DNA from: Bifidobacterium imperatoris
GTDB taxonomy: Bacteria; Actinomycetota; Actinomycetes; Actinomycetales; Bifidobacteriaceae
DNA length: 8,687 bases
Reading direction: 5' to 3'
Assembly: GCF_002860405.1 (NCBI RefSeq)
Contig: NZ_NMWV01000028.1
Span: forward strand, 1 to 8,687
Positions 1-5,663 of the stretch are shown piece by piece. The position numbers and the translations under genes were made by a program. Numbering within the stretch: position 1 is the stretch's first letter; each line of letters begins with the position of its first letter. The notes beneath the pieces were generated by a model. It did no database searches. It was not told the origin of the DNA and worked only from the letters and a program-made list of their open reading frames with translations.

Positions 1-471
1 AAAAACATGGCTCATCCACATGGAATCCCCGTTGACACCAGAGTGGAGCAAAAGGGATATGTAGTAGGGGCCGGCTCTTCTGTGCTTGAAGGCACATATC
101 AGCTATGCGATATCCCCGACAATGGCGATATTCCTTTCCTATCGTCCAAGATGATTCTCTGGCTAAAGGAGCATGGGTATGTCAAAGGTGTTGAACCTAT
201 GCAACACCAAACAGCAAGCTCCCCAGCGCCTACTCGTTCTGGGTCGAAACGTTTTTTGAGTTCAGGCAAGCCTGATATGTCGCCCATTCCGAAAGGTAGT
301 CGAAACAACAACCTTCATGCCTGGGGGTTTGGACGCTTGACTAATCATCCGGACAATAAACGTCAAATTGAGAGTGATTTCTTTGAGAGAGGCAGAATCA
401 GCGGGTTGGGTGATGCCGAGATTCGTTCTTCTTGGAATTCGATTCTCAGACAGCTTGGCTATCAGTCATAG
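1..471 (+). CDS. C-terminal part of a bifunctional primase/polymerase-type replication protein (5' truncated by window)
   Basis: The frame is open from base 1, so the gene probably starts upstream; the ATG at 7 is internal to the family motif region and has no ribosome site in view. Counted from that ATG, residues 9-24 (VDTR...GYVVGAGS) match the last conserved block of prim-pol (archaeo-eukaryotic primase) domains, usually written D-x-R-x-x-x-G-Y-V-V-x-P/G-S. Residues about 95-152 (GSRNNNLHAWGFGRL, then GLGDAEIRSSW) resemble the small helical domain that follows the primase core in phage and plasmid primases. The catalytic Asp and His motifs would lie outside the window. The role would be primer synthesis for phage replication. 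GC is about 43-50% in the two lines I counted, lower than in the structural genes. Family assignment is by motif recognition; no search was possible. The stop codon is TAG at 469-471. Confidence 0.72.
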   Translation, partial: KNMAHPHGIPVDTRVEQKGYVVGAGSSVLEGTYQLCDIPDNGDIPFLSSKMILWLKEHGYVKGVEPMQHQTASSPAPTRSGSKRFLSSGKPDMSPIPKGSRNNNLHAWGFGRLTNHPDNKRQIESDFFERGRISGLGDAEIRSSWNSILRQLGYQS

Positions 472-528
472 ATACGTCAAAAACTGTCGCAGAGTAATGG
501 GTCAGAAGCACATTTAAGGGAGTAAATC

Positions 529-801
529 ATGAGGAAACCGTTTCAGGATTGGAGTCTTGAGAATTTCGTGGGATTGCTGCTGTTCGCGGCGCACGCGTTC
601 GTCGTGCTGCTGATCATGGCCCTCTGCGGGCTTCTCATCTGGAGTATGTTCGCGGATCCGGCATCGGAGCAGCGGATGATGACGGAGACCGTCATGCAGG
701 GTGACGTGAAATACCTGTGCGTGGAGGCCCGCACCGGCTCGCATATCGATGCGATGAGCTGCGAGCTCATCGACCCTCATACAGGCGGCGTGATGCGATG
801 A
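529..801 (+). CDS. Small single-pass membrane protein, function unknown
   Basis: This 90-residue protein has a good Shine-Dalgarno sequence (AAGGGAG, ending about 7 bases before the ATG). Residues 1-12 are polar with basic residues at 2-3. Residues 13-41 form one long hydrophobic segment rich in Leu, Val, Ala and Phe, followed by a polar tail of about 49 residues. By the positive-inside rule the N-terminus is probably cytoplasmic and the tail outside. The tail has two cysteines (64 and 78) that could form a disulfide if exported. I see no lipobox and no signal-peptidase site, so it looks like a membrane anchor. The stop codon shares ATGA with the start of the next gene, so the two are probably translationally coupled. 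I do not recognise the family. Holin is unlikely because there is only one clear helix and no lysin gene nearby. Confidence 0.75.
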   Translation: MRKPFQDWSLENFVGLLLFAAHAFVVLLIMALCGLLIWSMFADPASEQRMMTETVMQGDVKYLCVEARTGSHIDAMSCELIDPHTGGVMR

Positions 802-1250
802 GCAGGCGTGGCGGCGAGTTGAAGCCCGCGTGGCTGCGCAAAACGATACCCGATATGTGTCCGCTCATTGTCACCCGCTGCAGCTGCGGCCAATACATCA
901 TCCAAGACCGCGAAAACCTGTGGGAGTCATGGGATTACGGATTGGTCGAAGGTGACGATCTGACCGTCGCCATCATATTGGAACGCCCATTGACGCGCAT
1001 CATATGGCTCCCCTCCGTCGGATACCCATTGCTGCGCAGTGTGTTCCGTGACGCCGGCATCAAGCCGGACGGCCAATACCTGGCCATGCATGAATGCGGG
1101 CACGCACGCATCAGCCTCAAACCGTGGAAACCTCCGAAACGGGAACGCCAGCCGGGCAAACCTTGGGGAGGCCGGCAGCCAACCGAAAAGGAGATCAGCG
1201 AATTCAAATGGATATGGACGACACCGTTCAGCCAACTCAAAAAGAAATAA
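798..1250 (+). CDS. Hypothetical protein with Cys/His pairs (possible zinc site)
   Basis: I place the start at the ATG at 798, giving 150 residues. This ATG overlaps the stop of the upstream gene as ATGA. The frame stays open back to 717, but that stretch codes an Arg/His-rich shadow of the membrane-protein gene. The protein has C28-S-C30-G near the N-terminus and H98-E-C100-G-H102 in the second half, which could together bind one zinc ion. The middle (about 50-95) alternates hydrophobic and polar residues as in beta/alpha folds. The C-terminal 45 residues are rich in Lys, Arg, Pro and Trp and end in KKK, suggesting nucleic-acid contact. I do not recognise a family. It lies between replication and packaging genes, in a region where actinobacterial phages carry small poorly characterised proteins. 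Confidence 0.7.
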   Translation: MSRRGGELKPAWLRKTIPDMCPLIVTRCSCGQYIIQDRENLWESWDYGLVEGDDLTVAIILERPLTRIIWLPSVGYPLLRSVFRDAGIKPDGQYLAMHECGHARISLKPWKPPKRERQPGKPWGGRQPTEKEISEFKWIWTTPFSQLKKK

Positions 1251-1262
1251 ACCCCAACCGGG

Positions 1263-2090
1263 TTGACCGATCAGGGCGATGAGATAAGCGACATCATTCT
1301 ATCAGCCAAACCGGAAGGGGCCACTGCATTGCTTTGCCAGAACTGCACCATCACAATCGAAGAGGGATACACATTGTGCGCGCATTGCGAGCTCCAATTC
1401 GCTGGCATGCTGCTGCAATTGGCTCGCGATGTCACGCCGTTGCATGATTCGCTGGACGCCACATTGCATCCGGGAGGGCATGCGCCGTCACGCATCCAGA
1501 CCGCCACTCCCCCGACCCCGATCAGATTGGATGTGCTCGACCTGCTGGATATCCTCGATTCCACCGCCTATGAGCTCAAACGGCGATTGGACGGCATCGA
1601 CGCGTTGGATTGGCGGAAGGATCCACAAGCCGAGGATCTGGAGAGCACGCTTATCGCGTGCGCCGCGCATGAACGGCTCGCCACATTCGAGGACGCGGGC
1701 TTCTACATGAACGTCATCAAGGGGTTGGCCCGCAAATCGGATATGCTGCTGGACCCGCCCGAGCAGCGGCGTGAGATAGGCGGCTGCGAACTGTGCGGGA
1801 GCATGCTTACGGCCGGCCCCAATGACCAGTGGGTGACATGCCCCGTCTGCGAGCGCGAGCAGCGTGTGCAAACCGTGAAATTGCGTAGGTTGAAGACGTT
1901 ATGTTGGGATGATTCGAAGCGTGGGAGTGCCGCGGATATCGCGAGGGCGTTCACGGATGCGGGGATAACGTTGCGCAGGAACACTATTACCCAGTGGGTG
2001 AAGCGCGGTAGGGTGGATTCCGGGCCGCAGGGCATCACCTATTGCAGCGTGTACCGTCGTGTTCTCGCTGGCGGGCTTGACAAAATTTGA
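1263..2090 (+). CDS. Protein with two zinc-ribbon-like CxxC pairs and a C-terminal helix-turn-helix; possible regulator
   Basis: This is a 275-residue reading with a TTG start at 1263. Cys25-x2-Cys28 and Cys39-x2-Cys42 form a first zinc-ribbon-like pair. Residues about 88-165 are helical and charged. Cys175-x2-Cys178 and Cys193-x2-Cys196 form a second pair. Residues about 218-250 (SAADIARAFTDAGI, then RRNTITQWVKRGRV) read as a helix-turn-helix whose second helix carries the Trp-Val-Lys-Arg-Gly pattern seen in DNA-binding proteins. The start is uncertain: no Shine-Dalgarno precedes the TTG, and an in-frame TAA (the stop of the upstream gene) lies 12 bases before it. An ATG at 1208 or 1214 in another frame runs into a stop at 1280-1282. 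The gene ends inside a strong promoter, so a role in controlling downstream genes is possible but inferred. I know no named family for this domain combination. Confidence 0.68.
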   Translation: MTDQGDEISDIILSAKPEGATALLCQNCTITIEEGYTLCAHCELQFAGMLLQLARDVTPLHDSLDATLHPGGHAPSRIQTATPPTPIRLDVLDLLDILDSTAYELKRRLDGIDALDWRKDPQAEDLESTLIACAAHERLATFEDAGFYMNVIKGLARKSDMLLDPPEQRREIGGCELCGSMLTAGPNDQWVTCPVCEREQRVQTVKLRRLKTLCWDDSKRGSAADIARAFTDAGITLRRNTITQWVKRGRVDSGPQGITYCSVYRRVLAGGLDKI

Positions 2091-2105
2091 ACTGTCACCA
2101 ATAAT
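2077..2105 (+). promoter_or_regulatory. Near-consensus sigma-70-type promoter ahead of the HNH gene
   Basis: TTGACA at 2077-2082 is a perfect -35 box. It is followed by a 17-bp spacer and AATAAT at 2100-2105, which matches the -10 consensus at five of six positions. Transcription would start near 2112, upstream of the HNH endonuclease gene. The -35 box lies within the last codons of the upstream zinc-ribbon gene. The spacer contains TGTCACCA (2093-2100), one base different from the TGTCACGA half-site of the inverted repeat at 2744-2775. Confidence 0.62.
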
Positions 2106-2123
2106 TGCAGTGGATTAGTATAT

Positions 2124-2153
2124 GGAAGCCCAGTCGAATGTGACTGGGCTTCC
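2124..2153 (+). terminator. Perfect 12-bp hairpin, possible terminator or 5' leader stem
   Basis: GGAAGCCCAGTC (2124-2135) and GACTGGGCTTCC (2142-2153) are exact reverse complements around a six-base loop. The stem is stable and GC-rich, as in intrinsic terminators, and lies 34 bases after the stop of the upstream gene. There is no run of T after it (TGCATATTC follows), so termination may be weak. It would also sit about 12 bases into the transcript from the promoter at 2077-2105, so it could instead be a leader structure affecting attenuation or stability. Confidence 0.55.
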
Positions 2154-2206
2154 TGCATATTCAGCCTTCCAATCGCAACATCACCCTTTCCGGAGGGCAG
2201 GTATCC

Positions 2207-2530
2207 ATGCCCCACCTACGGCAGCGCCCCAACTGGAACAGCAGCGACAGACGCGGCAGACTTCCAACGAACTGGCCAGAGCTCAGAGCCAAGGTCAGGG
2301 AACGTGCGCACGGTCTGTGCCAGGCGAAGCATCACGTTCCCGAATGCGATGGAATCGGAACCGACTGCGACCACATTATCGCCGGAGACAATCATGGTCT
2401 TGACAATCTGCAATGGCTGTCACATCCTTGTCATAAAGCCAAGACCGAAAAGGAGAACGCTGAACGCAACGCGCGCAGGGCGCGCATGAGAAAGCATCCG
2501 AAGGAAAGATTTCCCGGATTGCTTGACTGA
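2207..2530 (+). CDS. HNH endonuclease of the phage packaging module
   Basis: This 107-residue protein has a ribosome site (GGAGGG, nine bases before the ATG). It shows the HNH core: Cys38, Cys47, the D55-H56 pair, N67-L-Q, and C75-H76-x2-K79. The order and spacing (DHI...G-x-x-x-L-D-N-L-Q-W-L...CHKAKT) are typical of small HNH nucleases next to terminase genes in cos-type phages such as the HK97 group, where they assist terminase in cutting concatemeric DNA. The tail after residue 80 is strongly basic, fitting DNA binding. The zinc Cys pairs are not standard: Cys38 lacks a partner three residues on, and position 72 is Ser where many relatives have Cys. The core D-H, N and H residues remain, so I expect an active enzyme. 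A homing-type role is possible but less likely given the position. Confidence 0.9.
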   Translation: MPHLRQRPNWNSSDRRGRLPTNWPELRAKVRERAHGLCQAKHHVPECDGIGTDCDHIIAGDNHGLDNLQWLSHPCHKAKTEKENAERNARRARMRKHPKERFPGLLD

Positions 2531-2630
2531 AGCGGTGGAAGCCGAACGACCCAGGTGGGGGTGGACTCCTCCGCTCCTTGGGTATAACCGCCGGATAGCA
2601 CTTCCGGTTGTACGTACGTTCTGAATCCCT

Positions 2631-2720
2631 GTTTTGGTTGGTTTGGCTGTTTTTTCATGTTGGGTGGCGTTCGGGCTTGTATGGCCTGTTTTTGCCTGTC
2701 CTGTACCGTGTTTTGGTTGG
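2631..2720 (+). repeat. Pair of 11-bp direct repeats in a T/G-rich, A-poor tract
   Basis: GTTTTGGTTGG occurs at 2631-2641 and again at 2710-2720. The repeats are 79 bp apart start to start and lie within a strand segment nearly free of A. Their function is unknown; terminase binding or replication-protein binding sites are possibilities. Confidence 0.6.
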
Positions 2721-2743
2721 CGTGTGGCCGGTTGCCCGGTTTT

Positions 2744-2775
2744 ATTTCGTGACACGTTAAGCGTTGTCACGAAAT
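2744..2775 (+). promoter_or_regulatory. Inverted repeat, candidate operator upstream of the packaging operon
   Basis: ATTTCGTGACA (2744-2754) and TGTCACGAAAT (2765-2775) are exact reverse complements with a 10-base spacer. The centre-to-centre distance of the arms is 21 bp, two helical turns, as expected for a dimeric DNA-binding protein. The T-run needed for a terminator is absent on either strand. The core TCGTGACA recurs at 2841-2848, over the expected transcription start and GTG codon. It may be an operator; the bound protein is unknown. Confidence 0.55.
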
Positions 2776-2830
2776 GGCGTAAACCGTTGGAATTATTGGG
2801 TTTTCAGCGTTTTTTTAGCACCTGTTACGT

Positions 2831-2836
2831 TATAAT
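2831..2836 (+). promoter_or_regulatory. Consensus -10 box (TATAAT) for leaderless transcription of the prim-pol/terminase operon
   Basis: TATAAT is a perfect -10 box. A start site about seven bases after its last T falls on the GTG start codon at 2843, so the transcript would have almost no leader. The region 16-18 bp upstream (about 2807-2814) has no good -35 box, which suggests dependence on an activator or low basal activity. Confidence 0.6.
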
Positions 2837-2842
2837 TAAATC

Positions 2843-3463
2843 GTGACATGCTGCGAATACTGCCATAAGGAAATCGAACAGGCCTCGGGACGCGGCCGCA
2901 AGCGCCGCTACTGCTGCGACGCATGCCGTCAGGCAGCGCACCGGCACGGCAAGCCCATGCCCGTGCCATGCGAGATGGCGCTCGCCGACCGGTGGATGCG
3001 TTGGAAGCGCGTCACACGAGGCGACGGCACCACCAAACAACCGATCACCACGGACGGCAAACCCGCGTCAAGCACCGACCCGAGCACATGGACCGCACTC
3101 GAACAGGCCGAAAACTCCACCACAGGAGACGGCCTCGGCTTCGCACTCGGGAACGGATTCGCCTGCATCGACCTCGACCACTGCTACGACAACCGAGGAC
3201 ACCTCACCGACTGGGCCAAAATGCTCATCGCGCCCGTGGCAGGCAGAACCTACATCGAAATCAGCCCAAGCGGCGACGGCCTGCACATCTGGGGAACCGC
3301 CCCGCAGCAGACCGGCATCAGAATTCGCAACACGCTCGGCATGAACATCGAGGCCTACACGCAAGGCCGATACATGACCTACACAGGCCGCACCTTCCGC
3401 GACTCCCCCACCAAACTCGCGGATCTCACATTCCTGCTCGCGGTCATACCCAAACTCGCATAA
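2843..3463 (+). CDS. Stand-alone zinc-finger prim-pol (AEP primase-polymerase) domain protein
   Basis: This 206-residue protein starts at GTG. An in-frame TAA at 2837-2839 blocks any earlier start, and later starts would remove the zinc finger. Residues 3-35 hold Cys4-x2-Cys7 and Cys25-x2-Cys28 with RYCCDACRQAAHR, a zinc-finger form known at the N-terminus of phage proteins. Residues about 46-206 match the archaeo-eukaryotic primase (prim-pol) core: D110-L-D112 (metal-binding motif I), S141-P-S-G-x-G-L-H148 (motif II), and N-I-E170 with G-R-Y-M-T-Y-T-G182 (motif III). All expected catalytic residues are present. No helicase or ATPase domain follows. Such domains make primers or short DNA; why one sits directly before terminase is unclear. 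There is no ribosome site, consistent with a leaderless message. The next gene begins 20 bp after the stop. Codons strongly prefer C- and A-ending forms. Confidence 0.82.
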   Translation: MTCCEYCHKEIEQASGRGRKRRYCCDACRQAAHRHGKPMPVPCEMALADRWMRWKRVTRGDGTTKQPITTDGKPASSTDPSTWTALEQAENSTTGDGLGFALGNGFACIDLDHCYDNRGHLTDWAKMLIAPVAGRTYIEISPSGDGLHIWGTAPQQTGIRIRNTLGMNIEAYTQGRYMTYTGRTFRDSPTKLADLTFLLAVIPKLA

Positions 3464-3483
3464 TCATCACAAGGAGGCGTCAT

Positions 3484-3867
3484 ATGGCGAAAACCTCCAC
3501 ACCACGCATGCCCAACGGCCTCATACGAGACGGCAAAGGCCAGAAACTCTGGCGGGAGCTCACCGCCAAATGGGAATTCACCGAAGCGGAATACAAGCTG
3601 CTCGAAGTCGCCTGCTACACCGCCGACCGCATCACCCGCGAACGCCGCGCCATAGGCGACCAACTCACCGTCAAAGGAAGCCAAGGCCAACTCGTCGCCC
3701 ACCCGCTGCTCGCACAACTCAGAGCCGACGAGGAACACCTCGCCAAACTCCTCGCCAGAATCGACATGCCCGAACCCGAACAAAACACAAAAACAGACTC
3801 CGGCGAACGTTCCGCACAAATGCGAGCCATCGTGCAAAGCCGCTGGGGAAAGGCCTACGGAAGCTGA
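3484..3867 (+). CDS. terS: Phage terminase small subunit (P27-like)
   Basis: I place the start at the ATG at 3484, directly after a strong ribosome site (AAGGAGG, 3471-3477), giving 127 residues. The frame is open upstream to 2923, but that part is an Arg/His-rich shadow of the prim-pol gene. The protein is largely helical. Residues about 20-75 (LWRELTAKWEF...ACYTADRITRER) and the VKGSQGQLVAHPLLAQLR segment are characteristic of P27-type small terminases of siphoviruses. The small subunit binds the packaging site on phage DNA and regulates the large subunit. Its stop (TGA) shares one base with the start of the large terminase gene (TGATG). Codons prefer AAA, GAA and CAA (7:2, 9:2 and 7:1 against AAG, GAG and CAG by my count), unlike most of the next gene. 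Confidence 0.88.
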   Translation: MAKTSTPRMPNGLIRDGKGQKLWRELTAKWEFTEAEYKLLEVACYTADRITRERRAIGDQLTVKGSQGQLVAHPLLAQLRADEEHLAKLLARIDMPEPEQNTKTDSGERSAQMRAIVQSRWGKAYGS

Positions 3868-5663
3868 TGGCACGGCTGCGCACACCACAAACCGCAGCCC
3901 TCATCCCCTCACGCCAAACCGAATACCGGGAAATCACCGACTGGTACCGAAACGCGCTCGCCGTCGAGCCGGCGCGTGAATGGCATATGCGGCCCACGCT
4001 CATCGGGCCGACGTGGAAGCGTGGCGAGCATGGCTGGCTGCTGCCGGAGCATACGTTGGGTTGGAATTTCCTCGCGTGGAGCGGTTATTGGCTGCGTAAC
4101 GCGAAGCAGCGGACCCCGTGGAAGTGGACGCTTGAGCAGGCTCGTTTCTGGCTGTGGTTCTACGCGTTGGACGAGCATGGCGTGCCGATCCACGATAATG
4201 CGGTGCTGCAGCGGCTGAAGGGTTGGGGCAAGGATCCGATGGCCGCCGGTGGCGCGGTCACGAGCTGTTTCGCCGATCTCACGTTCGACCATTGGTCGGC
4301 TTCGGGCGAGCCGGTGGGTCGTGAGGAGCCGAACGCTTGGGTGCAGGTGTGCGCGGTCTCGCAGGAGCAGACGAAGAACACGATGAAGCTGCTGCCCGGC
4401 TTGATACCCGCGGAGACCAGACGCTATTACGGTATCCAGCTTGGCAAGCTGAACATGTACGCGTTGGGTGATTCACGGCAGATAGAGGCGGTCACATCAT
4501 CGCCGCTCGCCTTGGAAGGCGGGCGTCCCACGTTCCTGATCCGTAACGAGACGCAGAACTGGAATTCCAGTAACGGCGGCCATGACATGGACGGCGTTCT
4601 TTCCGGCAACGCGGCCAAATCCGAGGACAGCGTGAACGTGAAGATGCTTGACATCTGCAACGCGTACCGTGATGGCGAGGATTCCGTGGCGCAGCGCGTG
4701 CGCGAGGCATGGGAGGGCACTCAGGGCGACCCGAATTCCGAGGATAAGGGGCTTCGCCCCAAGTACATGGATTTCGGTCTCCTGTATGACAGCATCGAGG
4801 CCGCTCCGGATACCCCGATGACCGAGGAAAGCATTCCCAAGGTCGTGGAGGACGTGCGCGGGGACTCCACATGGCTGTCCACCGCGAAGATCGTCAAGGA
4901 GATCATCAACCCGAAGAACCCGGTCAGTGAATCCCGGCGCAAGTGGTTCAACCAGTGCGAGGCTCCCGAGGATGCTTATGTGACCAGTCAGGAATGGGAT
5001 TCCAACGAACATCCCGAACTTCGGCTGGAGCCGGGCGAGCGGATAGTCATGTTCCTTGACTGCTCGCTCACCGATGACGCCACCGCGTTGGTCGCGTGTC
5101 GTATCTCGGATGGTTTCGTCAAACCGTTGGGCATGTGGCAGAAGCCGCCCGGTCCTCGCGGCAGGGATTGGAAGGTGCCGCGTGAAGGTGTTGACGATAC
5201 GGTGCGCGAGGCCATGAGCCGGTATCAGGTGGAGGCGTTCTGGGGCGACCCCAGCCATGTGCTGGATGATGAGACCGGATTGCATTACTGGGATCCGCTG
5301 TTCGACGCATGGCATCGCGATTACGGTCGTCGGCTGAAGCTGTGGGCTCGTCCCGAGGGGCGTGACCGGCATGCCATCATGTTCGACATGGTGCGGCTTG
5401 ATGTGCAGAAACGGTTCGTGGAATACGTGGATCAGGCGTATACGGCCATTTGCGACAGGGATTTTCCTCACGATGGTGATGCCCGTCTGCGTGCGCACAT
5501 GCTGAACGCGAGACGTCAGCCGACTCGCGCGGGCATGAGCATCGCCAAGGAGGGGCGCGAATCGCGTCGCAAGATCGATCTCGCGTTCTGCGCGATAGCC
5601 GCGCGCGGCATGCGCCGTGAATATCTGAACAATCGCAAGAGAGGAGGAGGCCAGGTATGGTGA
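3867..5663 (+). CDS. terL: Phage terminase large subunit (ATPase and nuclease)
   Basis: The protein has 598 residues from the ATG that overlaps the small terminase stop. An open extension back to 3570 is a shadow of that gene. The N-terminal ATPase half has a Walker A-like loop, LKGWGKD with K122. It also has a Walker B-like strand, TFLIRNET, with N227-E228 followed by the QNW and NGG motifs common in actinophage terminases. The VQVCAVSQEQTKNTM segment is another family hallmark. The RNase-H-like nuclease half has D398 (MFLDCSLTDD), D461 (WGDPSH) and D571 (KIDLAF), the expected acidic triad. The enzyme pumps DNA into the prohead and cuts it at the ends of packaging. Length is normal. Synonymous codon use changes sharply near codon 34 (about 3966), suggesting a recombination joint. 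A GAGGAGGAGG ribosome site for the portal gene lies near the end of the gene. Confidence 0.95.
   Translation: MARLRTPQTAALIPSRQTEYREITDWYRNALAVEPAREWHMRPTLIGPTWKRGEHGWLLPEHTLGWNFLAWSGYWLRNAKQRTPWKWTLEQARFWLWFYALDEHGVPIHDNAVLQRLKGWGKDPMAAGGAVTSCFADLTFDHWSASGEPVGREEPNAWVQVCAVSQEQTKNTMKLLPGLIPAETRRYYGIQLGKLNMYALGDSRQIEAVTSSPLALEGGRPTFLIRNETQNWNSSNGGHDMDGVLSGNAAKSEDSVNVKMLDICNAYRDGEDSVAQRVREAWEGTQGDPNSEDKGLRPKYMDFGLLYDSIEAAPDTPMTEESIPKVVEDVRGDSTWLSTAKIVKEIINPKNPVSESRRKWFNQCEAPEDAYVTSQEWDSNEHPELRLEPGERIVMFLDCSLTDDATALVACRISDGFVKPLGMWQKPPGPRGRDWKVPREGVDDTVREAMSRYQVEAFWGDPSHVLDDETGLHYWDPLFDAWHRDYGRRLKLWARPEGRDRHAIMFDMVRLDVQKRFVEYVDQAYTAICDRDFPHDGDARLRAHMLNARRQPTRAGMSIAKEGRESRRKIDLAFCAIAARGMRREYLNNRKRGGGQVW

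Larger units (their letters stand above)
2531..2842 (+). other. Non-coding region between HNH and prim-pol genes; candidate packaging (cos) or regulatory region
   Basis: No credible gene lies in these 312 bases; the longest open frame (2634-2846, TTG start) has no ribosome site and overlaps the promoter. In order it holds: a G-rich patch (GGTGGGGGTGG, about 2553-2563); a small hairpin with CCGGA (2591-2595) and TCCGG (2603-2607) arms; an alternating palindrome GTACGTAC (2610-2617); a tract from 2626 to 2740 with only three A bases; an 11-bp direct repeat; an inverted repeat at 2744-2775; seven T in a row (2810-2816); and a TATAAT box at 2831. In cos-type phages the cohesive-end site often lies beside the HNH and terminase genes, so this is the natural place to look. 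That assignment is inference. Confidence 0.55.

Noticed and set aside
717..797. Upstream extension of the 798-1250 gene
   Set aside because: It overlaps the membrane-protein gene and reads as Arg/His-rich shadow. The ATGA junction is the better start.
2781..2816. Possible terminator before the seven-T run
   Set aside because: Only a five-base AT-rich stem (AAACC/GGTTT) with a 13-base loop can form, and it is separated from the T run.
2634..2846. 70-codon hydrophobic open frame in the non-coding region
   Set aside because: It has a TTG start without a ribosome site, runs through the inverted repeat and the TATAAT box, and its hydrophobicity follows from the T/G-rich tract.
2923..3483. Upstream open extension of the small terminase frame
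   Set aside because: It translates to Arg/His/Pro-rich sequence that shadows the prim-pol gene. The strong ribosome site at 3471-3477 fixes the start at 3484.
3570..3866. Upstream open extension of the large terminase frame
   Set aside because: It has the same Arg-rich shadow character inside the small terminase gene. The TGATG overlap gives the natural start at 3867.
3379..3888. 169-codon open frame on the - strand
   Set aside because: It is antisense to the small terminase, caused by C-ending codons on the + strand. There is no ribosome site or domain.
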